Below, one piece after another: positions 51,367-60,887 of a stretch of 64,000 nucleotides of DNA. Position 1 is the stretch's first letter. The number at the start of each line of letters is the position of its first letter. The DNA lies in NCBI RefSeq assembly GCF_025465255.1, contig NZ_JAODNI010000197.1:1-64000 (forward strand). Reading direction: 5' to 3'. The stretch comes from Pseudonocardia sp. (GTDB taxonomy: Bacteria > Actinomycetota > Actinomycetes > Mycobacteriales > Pseudonocardiaceae). The notes beneath the pieces were generated by a model. It did not search any database and had not been told where the DNA came from. It was given only the letters and a program-made list of their open reading frames with translations. The translations under genes and the position numbers were made by a program.

Positions 51367-52623
51367 ATGACCTCCCCACATGCCCTCGCACCGAGCCGCC
51401 AGCTCCTCAACAAGGTCCCGGAAGTCACCGTCTACTTCTGGGTCATCAAGGTGCTCTGCACCACCGTCGGGGAATCGGCCGCCGACTTCCTGAACATCAA
51501 CCTGAACCTCGGCCTGACCGGCGTCTCCGTCGTCACGGGCGTGCTGCTCGTCGTCGCCCTGTTCTTCCAGTTCAGCGCGAACCGCTACATACCGAGCAGG
51601 TACTGGCTGACGGTGACCCTCGTGAGCGTCTTCGGCACCCTGGTGACCGACAACCTCACCGACAACGTCGGCCTGCCGCTCGAGGCGAGCACCCTGATCT
51701 TCGGTGTTCTGCTCGGCCTCACCTTCCTCGCGTGGTACCTGAGCGAGAAGACGCTCTCCATCCATTCCGTCGTCACCAGGCGACGTGAGGCGTTCTACTG
51801 GCTCGCGATCCTCTTCACCTTCGCGCTCGGTACCGCCACCGGCGACCTCATGGCCGAGGTGCTGGGGCTCGGCTACCTGGTGACCGGGGTGATCGTGACG
51901 TCACTGATCGTCGTCACCGCGGTCGCCTGGCGGGTCGGACTCAACTCCGTCCTCTCGTTCTGGATCATCTACATCCTGACCCGTCCCCTCGGGGCATCGA
52001 TCGGTGACTACCTCTCCCAGCCGCCGACCCAGGGCGGGCTCGGTCTGGGCGCGACGGTGACGAGTCTGATCTTCGTCGCCGGCATCGTCGGCATCGTCAC
52101 CTACCTGGCGGTGACCAAGGCCGACGTCATCCCGAGCACCTCCGACGGCGACGGCGACGGCGACGGCGACGAGGCGCGGGAACGCGGAGGCCTGTGGCAG
52201 ACGGTCGTCGTGGTGGCGCTCCTCGTCGGCGTCGCGGCGACCGGCTACTTCCTGCGCACGTCCTCGCTGCAGCAGGACGCGACGCCCCAGGGCGCGGCGG
52301 CCACGGCGGTCGCCGCGCCGGCTGCCGGCGGAAGCCGGCCCGCACCCCCCTCGCCCCTCGGAGACCTCTCGGCCTTCCGTGTGATCACGCAGGACACCCT
52401 GGATCGCCTGAACGCCGGCGACCAGTCCGGCGCCACGGCCCGCGTCGATGACCTCGAACTCGGCTGGGACGACGCCCAGGCACGCCTGAAGCCGAAGGAC
52501 AAGGCCGCCTGGACCGAGATCGACGGCAGGATCGACACCGTGCTGCGCGAGCTCCGGGCGACGAGTCCGGACCCGGGCAGCGAGAAGGCCGCGCTCACGG
52601 CACTGATCACAGCACTCGGCTGA
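51367..52623 (+). CDS. COG4705/DUF347-type membrane protein
   Basis: 418 residues from ATG 51367. Two tandem repeats start with KVPEVTVYFWVIKVLCTTVG ESAADF and RREAFYWLAILFTFALGTAT GDLMAE, the signature of the COG4705/DUF347 family with about eight helices. After these a low-complexity linker (STSDGDGDGDGDEARERGG), a ninth helix (VVVVALLVGVAATGYFL) and a helical extracytoplasmic domain of about 110 residues (LDRLNAGDQSGATARVDDLE LGWDDAQARLKPKDKAAW) follow. The extra C-terminal domain is not part of the basic family. Function unknown. Confidence 0.8.
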   Translation: MTSPHALAPSRQLLNKVPEVTVYFWVIKVLCTTVGESAADFLNINLNLGLTGVSVVTGVLLVVALFFQFSANRYIPSRYWLTVTLVSVFGTLVTDNLTDNVGLPLEASTLIFGVLLGLTFLAWYLSEKTLSIHSVVTRRREAFYWLAILFTFALGTATGDLMAEVLGLGYLVTGVIVTSLIVVTAVAWRVGLNSVLSFWIIYILTRPLGASIGDYLSQPPTQGGLGLGATVTSLIFVAGIVGIVTYLAVTKADVIPSTSDGDGDGDGDEARERGGLWQTVVVVALLVGVAATGYFLRTSSLQQDATPQGAAATAVAAPAAGGSRPAPPSPLGDLSAFRVITQDTLDRLNAGDQSGATARVDDLELGWDDAQARLKPKDKAAWTEIDGRIDTVLRELRATSPDPGSEKAALTALITALG

Positions 52624-52724
52624 CCGTCGATCCGCAAGAGTGCGACGGTGCCTCTGGGACGCGCAGGTCCGTCCTCATCCCGTACTCATCGGCAGCTCAT
52701 CGTCGCCGCGCCAGTGTGGTCGTC

Positions 52725-53432
52725 ATGAGCAGAGAGCACGGGTCCGACGCCCGCTCGCCCGGCCGGCCGAGCGGGCGCCGGGGACCCGACACGCGCGCCG
52801 CGGCAGCCCGGGACCGGTTCGTGGTGGGCGTCGCCGCGGTGGGGGTCGTCCTGGCGGCAGCCGCGTGTGGTGCACCACCGGCCTCCCCGAGCGCAGGGCC
52901 GGCACCGGCGGCCGACTCGTCGGCGCCCGCCGGCGCTCCGGATCCCAACGCCCCGGAGGTCGTCGCGGCGGGCGACATCCCGGACAACCAGGTGTTCGTC
53001 CCCGTCACCCCGGCCGGGGCGCCGTTCACGGTGTCGGTCCCACAGGGATGGGCACGGTCGAGCGACGCGGGGGCGACGGTGTTCACCGACAAGTTCAACA
53101 GCGTCCGGATCGAGACGCGGCCGCTGGCTGCCGCGCCGGACGTCGCCTCGGTGCGGGCCGAGGACGTTCCCCAGCTGCAGCGATCGGCACCCGGGTTTGC
53201 GCTGGGCGACGTGCAGGCCGTGCAGCGCAGAGCGGGGCCCGCTGTGCTGGCCACCTACACGGCGAACTCCCCCACCGACCCCGTCACCGGCAAGTCCGTG
53301 ACCGAGGCGGTGGAGCGCTACGCGTTCTGGGGGAACGGCCAGGAGGCGATCCTGACGCTGTCGGGACCGAACGGCTCCGACAACGTCGACCCGTGGCGCA
53401 CCATCACCGACTCGCTGCGGTGGCAGCTGTGA
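52725..53432 (+). CDS. lipoprotein with PsbP/LpqN-like domain
   Basis: 235 residues from ATG 52725. After a charged N-terminus comes a hydrophobic helix with a lipobox (VVLAAAACGAPP), a Pro/Ala linker, and a beta-rich domain from about residue 85: FVPVTPAGAPFTVSVPQGWA, VFTDKFNSVRIETRPLAA, ERYAFWGNGQEAILTLSGPN. The pattern resembles PsbP/LpqN lipoproteins. It is the first gene of an ABC operon (GTGA overlap with the ATPase), so it is probably the extracytoplasmic partner of the permease. Confidence 0.75.
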   Translation: MSREHGSDARSPGRPSGRRGPDTRAAAARDRFVVGVAAVGVVLAAAACGAPPASPSAGPAPAADSSAPAGAPDPNAPEVVAAGDIPDNQVFVPVTPAGAPFTVSVPQGWARSSDAGATVFTDKFNSVRIETRPLAAAPDVASVRAEDVPQLQRSAPGFALGDVQAVQRRAGPAVLATYTANSPTDPVTGKSVTEAVERYAFWGNGQEAILTLSGPNGSDNVDPWRTITDSLRWQL

Positions 53433-54130
53433 CCGCCGCGTCCTCCGCGGCGGGGCCCTCCGAGGGTGGTGCCCTCGCGATCGAGGCCCGGTCGCTGTAC
53501 CGGTTCTTCCGGGCCGGCGAGGAGGAGACCCTGGCCCTGCAGGGCGTCTCGCTGGCCGTAGCGGCCGGCGAGCTGGTCGTGGTCGTGGGCCCGTCGGGTT
53601 CGGGGAAGTCGACGTTGCTCGCGTGTCTGGCCGGGCTCGACGAGCCGGACGGGGGCACGGTGCTGGTGGCCGGACACCGGCTGAGTCACCGGCCCGAGCC
53701 GGTGCGGGCCCGGATGCGGGCGCAGCGGATCGGGATCCTTACCCAGTCGTCGAACCTGTTCGAGCACCTCACGGTCGGCGCCAACCTCGCCTTCGTGCGC
53801 GCCGTGGCTCCCTCGCCGTCGGGCCCGGCCGACCTCGATCTCCTGCATCGGGTCGGGCTGGACGCCCGGAGCGCGGCGTACCCCGACGAGCTCTCCGGTG
53901 GGGAGGCCGCGCGTGCAGGCCTGGCGGTGGCGCTGGCCGGGGACCCGGTCGTGGTGCTGGCCGACGAACCGACCGGCGAGCTCGACACCGCCACCGAGGC
54001 CGAGGTGCTGGCCCTGCTGGCTGCTGCCGCCCGGAACGGGGTCGCGGTGATCGTGGCGAGCCACAGCCCGGCGGTCGCCGCGGCCGCGGACCGGATCGTG
54101 CGTCTCGACGACGGCCGGGTGGCCGCGTGA
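53429..54130 (+). CDS. ABC transporter ATP-binding protein 1 (LolD/MacB type)
   Basis: 233 residues from GTG 53429. Walker A GPSGSGKSTLL, Q-loop ILTQSSNLFEHLTV, signature LSGGEAARAGLAVAL, Walker B VVVLADEPTGELD and H-loop IVASHSP are all present. The short A-loop and length fit LolD/MacB-like ATPases that drive FtsX-type permeases. It overlaps both neighbours (GTGA). Confidence 0.9.
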   Translation: MTAASSAAGPSEGGALAIEARSLYRFFRAGEEETLALQGVSLAVAAGELVVVVGPSGSGKSTLLACLAGLDEPDGGTVLVAGHRLSHRPEPVRARMRAQRIGILTQSSNLFEHLTVGANLAFVRAVAPSPSGPADLDLLHRVGLDARSAAYPDELSGGEAARAGLAVALAGDPVVVLADEPTGELDTATEAEVLALLAAAARNGVAVIVASHSPAVAAAADRIVRLDDGRVAA

Positions 54131-54843
54131 GCGCCGGACAGATCAGGACCCACGACCCGATCCTCGACAGCATCGCGACGACGCCGCTGGTCTCCGCCGA
54201 CGCGGTGAGCCGCACCTTCACCCGGGGCGGGATCGCGGTCGCCGCGGTGCGGCCGACGACCTGCACGGTCACCCCCGGCATGCGGGTGGCGCTGACCGGG
54301 CCGTCGGGTTCGGGGAAGTCGACGCTGCTGCACCTGTTCGCCGGGCTGGACACACCGACCGCGGGCTCTCTGTCCTGGCCCGGGCTGGACGGGCCGCCGC
54401 AGGGCCGTCCCGGGGTCGTCGGGACGGTGTTCCAGGGCCCGAGCCTCGTCCCGGCCCTCGACGTGGTCGAGAACATCGCGTTGCCGCTGCTGCTGGCCGG
54501 CGTCGGCGAGGTCGACTCGGCCGAGCGCGCGGACGCGGCCATTCGTCGGTTGGAGATCGGGGAGCTGGCGCGCAGGCTGCCCGAGGAGATCTCCGGCGGG
54601 CAGGCACAGCGGGTTGCGATCGCCCGGGTGCTGGCCAGCCGGCCTCGGTTGATCCTGGCCGACGAGCCCACCGGGCAGCTCGATCACCTCACCGGCGAGC
54701 GGGTGATGACCGTCCTGCTGGAGACGGCCGACGAGCTGGGGGCGGCGCTCGTGGTGTCGACCCACGACGAGCAGGTGGCGCGGCGGCTTCCGCACCACTG
54801 GCGGATGGACGACGGCCGGCTCCTCGTCGAGGAGACCTCGTGA
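54127..54843 (+). CDS. ABC transporter ATP-binding protein 2 (LolD/MacB type)
   Basis: 238 residues from GTG 54127. Walker A GPSGSGKSTLLHLFA, Q-loop TVFQGPSLVPALDV, signature ISGGQAQRVAIARVLA, Walker B LILADEPTGQLD, H-loop VVSTHDEQVA. It is clearly diverged from the first ATPase, so the transporter probably uses a heterodimer of ATPases with one large permease. Confidence 0.9.
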   Translation: MSAGQIRTHDPILDSIATTPLVSADAVSRTFTRGGIAVAAVRPTTCTVTPGMRVALTGPSGSGKSTLLHLFAGLDTPTAGSLSWPGLDGPPQGRPGVVGTVFQGPSLVPALDVVENIALPLLLAGVGEVDSAERADAAIRRLEIGELARRLPEEISGGQAQRVAIARVLASRPRLILADEPTGQLDHLTGERVMTVLLETADELGAALVVSTHDEQVARRLPHHWRMDDGRLLVEETS

Positions 54844-57515
54844 TCACGATCTGGCTCCACGGGCTCGTCCGTCGTCGGGCCGGCCGGTTGGGGGTCGCCG
54901 CGGCGGGGGTGGCGATCGCGGTGGCCTTGCTGGCCTCACTCGGCGCGTTCCTCGCCTCCTCGCAGGCCTCGATGACCGCCCGCGCCGTCCGGGACGTCAC
55001 GGTGGACTGGCAGGTCCAGGTGCAACCCGGCGCCGACCCGGCCGCGGTGCTGGACACGGTGCGCACCACACCGGGCACCCAGCAGGCCGTACCGGTCGGG
55101 TTCGGCCGGGCCGACGGGCTCACTGCCACCACCGGTGCGACCACGCAGACCACCGGCGCCGCGGTCGTGCTCGGGTTGCCCGACACCTACCGCGCGACGT
55201 TCCCGGGCGAGCTGCGCACCCTCGCCGGGGCCGCCCGTGGCGTGCTGCTGGCCCAGCAGACCGCCGCGAATCTCGGGGTCGCTCCCGGCGAAACGATCAC
55301 CGTGAACCTCCCGGGCGGCGCGGCCACCCCGCTGACGGTCGACGGGGTCGTCGAGCTGCCCGCCGCGAACTCGCTGTTCCAGACCGTCGGCGCACCGGCG
55401 GGGAGCCAGCCGAACGCGCCACCGGACAACGTGGTCCTCCTTCCCGAGGCGCGCTGGCAGGACCTGTACGCGCCCCTGACCTTGGCCACCGCTACACCCG
55501 ACGGCACTCACACCCAGATCCACGTGGCGCGAGCCCACGTCCTGCCGGCGGATCCGGCGTCGGCGTTCGTCCAGGAGTCGGGTCAGGCGCGCAACCTCGA
55601 GGCCCACAGCGCCGGTACCGCGGTGGTCGGGGACAACCTCGGCGCGGCCCTGGACGCCGCCCGCTCGGACGCCGCCTACGCCCGGGTGTTGTTCGTGTTC
55701 CTCGGGCTGCCCGGGGCCGTGCTGGCGGGGTTGCTGACCATGGCGGTGGCCGCAGCCGGCGCGGGGCGGCGACGCCGCGAACAGGCGCTGGCCCGCACCC
55801 GTGGGGTGAGCACGGCCCAGGTGCTGCGGCTGGCCGCGGTGGAGGCAGGGCTGGTCGGACTGGTCGGAGCCCTGCTCGGCCTGGCGGCCGCGGCCGTGGT
55901 GGGGTGGCTGGCGTTCGGCGCCGTCCGCTTCGGCGCCACCACCGCGTCCACGGTCGCGTGGACGGCCGGTTCCGCGCTGGTCGGGCTGCTGATCGCCGCG
56001 GCCGCGGTCCTGGTCCCTGCTTACCGGGACCTGCGCTCGGCCACGGTGGTCGCCGCGCGCCGCACGGTGGCCTCGGGCCCGTCGCGGGAACGCGCGCCCT
56101 GGTACGCCCGCTACGGCGTGGACGTACTGCTGCTCGCCGGCGGCGGACTGCTGGTGTGGGCCACCACCGGTACCGGCTATCAGCTCGTCCTCGCTCCGGA
56201 GGGGGTGCCGACGATCTCGGTGTCCTACTGGGCTTTCGCCGGACCGGCGCTGCTGTGGGCCGGATCCGGGCTGCTGGTGTGGCGCCTCGTCGAGATGTCG
56301 CTGCGGCGCCGCCGGCTGATGGGGCGTGCCGTACGTCCGGCCGCCGGCCGGCTGGCATCGACCGCGGCGGCGATGATGGCCCGCGGGCGCAGTCCGATGG
56401 CACGCTCGATCGTGCTGCTCGGGCTGGCGCTGGCGTTCGCGGTGTCCACCGCCACGTTCAACGCCACCTACCAGGCGCAGGCCGAGGCCGACGCCCGGCT
56501 GACCAACGGCGCGGACGTCACGGTCACCGAATCCCCCGGCGTGCGCGTGGGTGCCGAGACGGCTGCACCGATCGCCGCCGTGCCGGGGGTGAAGGCGGTG
56601 GAACCGCTGCAGCACCGCTTCGCCTACATCGGCCCCGACCTGCAGGACCTCTACGGGGTGCGGCCGGACACGATCACGAACGTCACCGGGTTGCAGGACT
56701 CCTACTTCCAGGGCGGCAGCGCCCGCGCGCTGATGAGCACCCTCGCCGCGGCACCGGACTCGATCCTGGTGTCCGCCGAGACCGTCAAGGACTATCAGCT
56801 GCTGCCCGGGGACCTGCTGAACCTGCGGTTGCAGGACACGACGACCAAGCAGCCGGTCACGGTGGCGTTCCACTATGCGGGGATCGTCGCCGAGTTCCCG
56901 ACGGCGCCGAAGGACAGCTTCTTCGTCGCCAACGCCTCCTACGTCGCGGCGAAGACCGGCAGCGGTGCGGTGGGGGCGTTCCTCGTCGACACCGGAGGAC
57001 ACGACGTCACCGGGGTCGCCGCGCAGATCCGGTCCCGGCTGGGTGCGTCGGCGAGCGTCACGGACATCGCGCACACCCGCTCGACGGTGGGATCGAGCCT
57101 GACGGCCGTCGACCTGGCCGGCCTGACCGCGATCGAGCTGGGATTCGCGCTGGTGCTCGCCGCCGCCGCGGGCGGGCTGGTGCTGTTCCTCGGGCTGACC
57201 GAACGGCGTCGCACCTTCGCGATCCTGACCGCGCTGGGCGCCACCCGGCGCCAGCTCCGCGACCTGGTCACCGCGGAGGCGACGGTGCTCACGGTCGGCG
57301 GGCTCCTCGCCGGCGCGGGGGTGGGGTGGCTGCTGTCGCAGGTCCTGGTGGCGGTGCTGACCGGGGTGTTCGACCCACCACCCTCGACGACGTCCGTTCC
57401 CTGGCTCTATCTGGCCGGCGCCACGGTGATCACCCTCGCCGGTCTCGGCGTCGCCACCGCCGGTGCGCTGCGACAGGGGCGACGGCCACCGGTCGCGGTC
57501 CTGCGGGACCTGTGA
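54840..57515 (+). CDS. FtsX-like ABC permease with two FtsX units
   Basis: 891 residues from GTG 54840. An N-terminal helix (about 14-36) is followed by a large extracytoplasmic region (40-275), a first FtsX core with three helices (about 280-400, AGAGRRRREQALARTRGVST), further helices (about 425-445, 465-480, 515-535), a second extracytoplasmic region (540-760) and the last FtsX core (about 765-885, RRRTFAILTALGATRRQLRD). The coupling helices with ALGATRRQ-like loops are typical. These transporters work on lipoproteins, peptides or septal signals rather than classical solutes. The convergent two-component genes (13-base gap) probably regulate it. Confidence 0.9.
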   Translation: MITIWLHGLVRRRAGRLGVAAAGVAIAVALLASLGAFLASSQASMTARAVRDVTVDWQVQVQPGADPAAVLDTVRTTPGTQQAVPVGFGRADGLTATTGATTQTTGAAVVLGLPDTYRATFPGELRTLAGAARGVLLAQQTAANLGVAPGETITVNLPGGAATPLTVDGVVELPAANSLFQTVGAPAGSQPNAPPDNVVLLPEARWQDLYAPLTLATATPDGTHTQIHVARAHVLPADPASAFVQESGQARNLEAHSAGTAVVGDNLGAALDAARSDAAYARVLFVFLGLPGAVLAGLLTMAVAAAGAGRRRREQALARTRGVSTAQVLRLAAVEAGLVGLVGALLGLAAAAVVGWLAFGAVRFGATTASTVAWTAGSALVGLLIAAAAVLVPAYRDLRSATVVAARRTVASGPSRERAPWYARYGVDVLLLAGGGLLVWATTGTGYQLVLAPEGVPTISVSYWAFAGPALLWAGSGLLVWRLVEMSLRRRRLMGRAVRPAAGRLASTAAAMMARGRSPMARSIVLLGLALAFAVSTATFNATYQAQAEADARLTNGADVTVTESPGVRVGAETAAPIAAVPGVKAVEPLQHRFAYIGPDLQDLYGVRPDTITNVTGLQDSYFQGGSARALMSTLAAAPDSILVSAETVKDYQLLPGDLLNLRLQDTTTKQPVTVAFHYAGIVAEFPTAPKDSFFVANASYVAAKTGSGAVGAFLVDTGGHDVTGVAAQIRSRLGASASVTDIAHTRSTVGSSLTAVDLAGLTAIELGFALVLAAAAGGLVLFLGLTERRRTFAILTALGATRRQLRDLVTAEATVLTVGGLLAGAGVGWLLSQVLVAVLTGVFDPPPSTTSVPWLYLAGATVITLAGLGVATAGALRQGRRPPVAVLRDL

Positions 57516-57528
57516 ACGTCGGAGTCGA

Positions 57529-58914
57529 TCACGTCGCGGGCGCGGCGATCGGCAGAGTGATCGCCACTGCTGCGCCGCCACCGGGGCGGTTGGTGGCGAC
57601 GGCGTCCCCGCCGTGCGCGGTCGCGATGGCGCGCACGATCGACAGGCCCAACCCGGTGCCTCCCGCGTCACGGCTGCGGGCGGCCTCGGCGCGTTCGAAC
57701 CGCCGGAACGCGTGGGGCAGGAACTCCACCGGGAAGCCGGGCCCACGATCCGCGACCTCGACGCTCACCTCGCCGGAGCGCTGCGTCGAGACCGTGACCT
57801 CGACGACGCTCCCGGACGGAGCGTGCCGGGTCGCGTTGTCGAGCAGGTTGTCCACGGCCTGACGCAGCCGGTCGGGATCCGCGGTGACCTGCAACTCGTC
57901 CGGACCGTGCACGACGACCGTGACCGCCCGCTCGGCGGCGCGCGCACCGGCACCGCGCGCGGCGACGGCCAGCAGACCCGGTAACGACAGCGGTTCCGGG
58001 TGGAGGAACGGCTGGTGGTCGTCCGCGCGGGCGAGCAACAGCATGTCCTCCGCCAGGCGGATCAGCCGATCGGTCTCCTCACCGGCGAGGCCGACCGCCC
58101 GGACGAGATCCTCCCGGCTACGCCCGGGCCGCGCGGCGAGTTCGAGCTCGGTACGCAGGATGGCGAGGGGGGTCCGCAACTCGTGACCGGCGTCGGCGAC
58201 GAACCCGCGCTCCCGCACCAGGACCTTCTGCAACCTGGCCAGCAGCGCGTTCATGGTCGCGCCCAGCGCGGCGATCTCGTCGCGGGTGGAGGGCACCTCC
58301 AGCCTGCGCCCGAGATCCTGGTCGCTGATCTCCGCGGCCTGCCGGCGCATCCGCTCCACCGGACGCAGCACCGCGCCGGACAGCAGCCACGCCCCCGCCC
58401 CGGCCAACACCACCGCAGGCGGCCCGCCCAGGAACAGCGCGGAGACCGCGCGCTCCACAGCGGCGTCGGACACATCGGTACCCGCGCCGGCCGCCACGAC
58501 GGTCCGCCCCGTACCGGAGGACCCGGAGCCGGAGACGGAGAGGGGCGCGGGGACGGACGTGGCCAGCACCCGGGTGCGATCCCCGTTCACCGACGCCGTG
58601 AACGACACCTCCCCCGCCACGGCCTGCTGCCGCTGCGCCGCATCGAGCAGCGGCAGGGACCCGGCCTCGGGTGACGAGGCCAGGATCTTCCCGTCCGCGG
58701 TGCTGATCTGGAGGACGCCGTCGGCCGGCCCGAGCGGGAGCCGGTCGCCCGAGCCCAGCTCGTCGGCCACCACCGCGGCTCGGGCCCGGAGCCCCGGGTC
58801 CAGCGAGGCGTCGACGCTGACCCGCAGCTGCAGCACGAAGGCGACCCCTGCCGCAGCGATCACCACCGCCGTGGCCAGCGCGAACAGCGCCGCCAAGCGA
58901 AACCGTAGCGGCAT
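57529..58914 (-). CDS. sensor histidine kinase
   Basis: 461 residues. Two membrane helices (about 7-29 and 165-187) flank a periplasmic sensor part; a HAMP domain follows (RPVERMRRQAAEISDQDLGR), then HisKA with DAGHELRTPLAILRTELELA (phospho-His near 242) and a HATPase with DNLLDNATRHAPSG (N-box), VADRGPGFP and GGTGLGLSIVRAIA. It should phosphorylate the adjacent OmpR-type regulator, whose gene ends 15 bases upstream. It faces the ABC operon, which is its likely target. Confidence 0.93.
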   Translation of the reverse strand: MPLRFRLAALFALATAVVIAAAGVAFVLQLRVSVDASLDPGLRARAAVVADELGSGDRLPLGPADGVLQISTADGKILASSPEAGSLPLLDAAQRQQAVAGEVSFTASVNGDRTRVLATSVPAPLSVSGSGSSGTGRTVVAAGAGTDVSDAAVERAVSALFLGGPPAVVLAGAGAWLLSGAVLRPVERMRRQAAEISDQDLGRRLEVPSTRDEIAALGATMNALLARLQKVLVRERGFVADAGHELRTPLAILRTELELAARPGRSREDLVRAVGLAGEETDRLIRLAEDMLLLARADDHQPFLHPEPLSLPGLLAVAARGAGARAAERAVTVVVHGPDELQVTADPDRLRQAVDNLLDNATRHAPSGSVVEVTVSTQRSGEVSVEVADRGPGFPVEFLPHAFRRFERAEAARSRDAGGTGLGLSIVRAIATAHGGDAVATNRPGGGAAVAITLPIAAPAT

Positions 58915-58929
58915 GGCCGGGGCCGCTAC

Positions 58930-59643
58930 TCACACTCGGGGCGATTGATGATCACGCGATTCGGGGCCTGTCGGCGCGGTCCGCAGCCGGTAGCCCGCAC
59001 CGCGGACGGTCTCGAGCTGCTCCACCTCGAACGGGCGATCGATCTTGCGGCGCAGGTACAGCACGTACTGGTCGACGACGTTCGACGCCCCGTCGTAGGC
59101 GAAGTCCCACACATGCTCGAGAATCCTGGTCCGGGTCAGCACCTGCCCGGGATAGCGGAGGAACAGCTCCAGCAGGGCGAACTCCTTGCTCGACAGATCC
59201 AGCTCGGCGGCCCCCCGCCACGCCCGCCGGGTGGCCGGATCCAGACGGAGATCGGCGACCTGCAGCTCGGCGGGCCGTTCCACCGCCCCACGCCGGATCA
59301 GCGCCCGCACGCGGGCCGAGAGCTCCGCGAAGCTGAACGGCTTGGCCAGATAGTCGTCCGCGCCCGCGTCCAGGCCCCGCACCCGATCCTCGACGGCGTC
59401 ACGCGCGGTGAGCATCAGCACCGGCATCCACCGCCCCGCGCTCCGCAGCCGCCGGCACACCTCGACCCCGTCCATCCCGGGCAGCATCAGATCCAGCAGG
59501 ACCGTGTCGTAGTCGAACTCGCCGGCCTGCCACACCGCGTCCGGCCCGGTCGAGGCCACGTCGACGGCATAGCCGTCCTCCTCCAGGCCCCGCTTCAGCA
59601 GCGCAGCCATCCGGAGCTCGTCCTCGACCACCAGCACCCGCAC
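58930..59643 (-). CDS. OmpR-family response regulator
   Basis: 237 residues. Receiver: VLVVEDELRMAALLKRGLEE, TVLLDLMLPGMDGVEV with Asp near 51, LTARDAVEDRVRGLDAGADDYLAKPF-type core. DNA-binding: LDLSSKEFALLELFLRYPGQ VLTRTRI, VVDQYVLYLRRKID, TVRGAGYRLR. Partner of the sensor kinase downstream. Confidence 0.94.
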   Translation of the reverse strand: MRVLVVEDELRMAALLKRGLEEDGYAVDVASTGPDAVWQAGEFDYDTVLLDLMLPGMDGVEVCRRLRSAGRWMPVLMLTARDAVEDRVRGLDAGADDYLAKPFSFAELSARVRALIRRGAVERPAELQVADLRLDPATRRAWRGAAELDLSSKEFALLELFLRYPGQVLTRTRILEHVWDFAYDGASNVVDQYVLYLRRKIDRPFEVEQLETVRGAGYRLRTAPTGPESRDHQSPRV

Positions 59644-59697
59644 GGCGACGACCGTAGGCCCCTCCGATGAGAAGGTGATGAGACTCAGCGGCCCCGG

Positions 59698-60183
59698 TCA
59701 GAGGCTCTTCAGGACCGCGTCCGCAGAGCTGACCGTCACGTCCGTCGGCGCCGACTCGACCCACAGGTCACGCAGCACACCGTCGACGACGACCGCGGCG
59801 TAGCGCTGCGAGCGCATCCCCAGACCGAACCCGCGGCCGTCGAGCTGGAGCCCGATCGCCTCGGTGAAGTCACCGTTGCCGTCGGCCAGCATGACGACCG
59901 CGTCCCCCGTGTCCCGGGAACGTCCCCAGGCGTCCATCACGAACGCGTCGTTGACCGCGACGCAGGCGATGGTGTCGACCCCCTTCGCCCGCAGCTCGTC
60001 CGCCCGCAGGACGTACTCCGGCAGGTGCTGGTCCGAACACGACGGCGTGAAGGCGCCGGGCACCCCGAACAGGACGACGGTTCCCCGGCCGAGCACCTCC
60101 GTACTGCTGACCGGGGCGGGGCCGGACTCGGACATGGTCATGAGGGTGACGTCGGGGACGGCGTCGCCGGGCGAGAGGGGCAC
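59698..60183 (-). CDS. Prx5-type peroxiredoxin
   Basis: 161 residues from GTG 60183. The thioredoxin-fold signature VVLFGVPGAFTPSCSDQHLP carries the peroxidatic Cys and the PGAFTPxC pattern of the Prx5/AHP family; FVMDAWGRSRD and SQRYAAVVVDGVLRDLWVES complete the fold. It reduces peroxides using thiol donors. It stands alone, 54 bases from the response regulator gene. Confidence 0.92.
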   Translation of the reverse strand: MPLSPGDAVPDVTLMTMSESGPAPVSSTEVLGRGTVVLFGVPGAFTPSCSDQHLPEYVLRADELRAKGVDTIACVAVNDAFVMDAWGRSRDTGDAVVMLADGNGDFTEAIGLQLDGRGFGLGMRSQRYAAVVVDGVLRDLWVESAPTDVTVSSADAVLKSL

Positions 60184-60373
60184 GGTTCTCCTCGAGGTGC
60201 TGCTCGGGCGGCGGTTCGCCCTGCTCGAACCCTAGAGCGGCGCGACCGCCTCGGCGAGGGGCTCGCCGGGTCGGGACGTTCTCGCCGGCTCGTCCCGGGT
60301 TCCGGGCAGGGCCACGGCTCGTCGCTAGACTCGGCCTGCTCGATCTCCACACTCCTCTCAGGACGGAGCTTTC

Positions 60374-60853
60374 ATGCAGGTCGTCCGGCGTGTCGAGTCG
60401 AGCGTCGTCGGGATCGAGGTGGTCGCCGAGTTCGACCGGCTGGCCACCGCGGTCCCTGCTGCATGGCGCGAGCTGTTCTCCCGCCACACCGAGGTTCCGG
60501 CCCCGGCCGGATGCCGCTACGCCGAGGCGAGCCGGCACCTCGGCGGGGGCCGCTACCGCGAGGTCGTGGGGGTCGTCGTGGCCGAGCCCGTGGCGCCGCC
60601 CGTCGGGATGTCCGCCGTCAGGATTCCGGGCGGGGACTGGGTCCACCACCGCCACACCGGCCCGGTCGCCGAGATCGGCGACGGCTTCCAGGAGATCTAC
60701 GGCTGGGCCACCGAACAGGGAATCACGCTGGGCGAACGGAAGCTCGACGTCGGGTACCACCCCGACGGCACGGAGGGTTCCCACGACCTGTACATCGACG
60801 TCGTCGGCCACCTCGGGTCACCGCGACCACGCCTCCCCGGTCGGCAGCAGTAG
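60374..60853 (+). CDS. GyrI-like small-molecule-binding protein
   Basis: 159 residues from ATG 60374 with GGACGGAGC upstream. It shows the GyrI/AraC effector-binding fold without a DNA-binding part: VVRRVESSVVGIEVVAEFDR, PAAWRELFSRHTEVPAPAGC, VRIPGGDWVHHRHTGPVAEI and IYGWATEQGITLGERKLDVG. Such stand-alone proteins bind hydrophobic or amphipathic ligands. Its ligand is unknown. A convergent hairpin separates it from the peptidase gene. Confidence 0.8.
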   Translation: MQVVRRVESSVVGIEVVAEFDRLATAVPAAWRELFSRHTEVPAPAGCRYAEASRHLGGGRYREVVGVVVAEPVAPPVGMSAVRIPGGDWVHHRHTGPVAEIGDGFQEIYGWATEQGITLGERKLDVGYHPDGTEGSHDLYIDVVGHLGSPRPRLPGRQQ

Positions 60854-60857
60854 CGGC

Positions 60858-60872
60858 ACGGCGCGGCGCCGT
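60858..60872. terminator. bidirectional terminator hairpin
   Basis: ACGGCG-CGG-CGCCGT forms a perfect 6-bp stem with a 3-base loop in the 34-base gap between two convergent genes, so it may serve both. Confidence 0.5.
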
Positions 60873-60887
60873 TCCCGGGCGGTGCCC

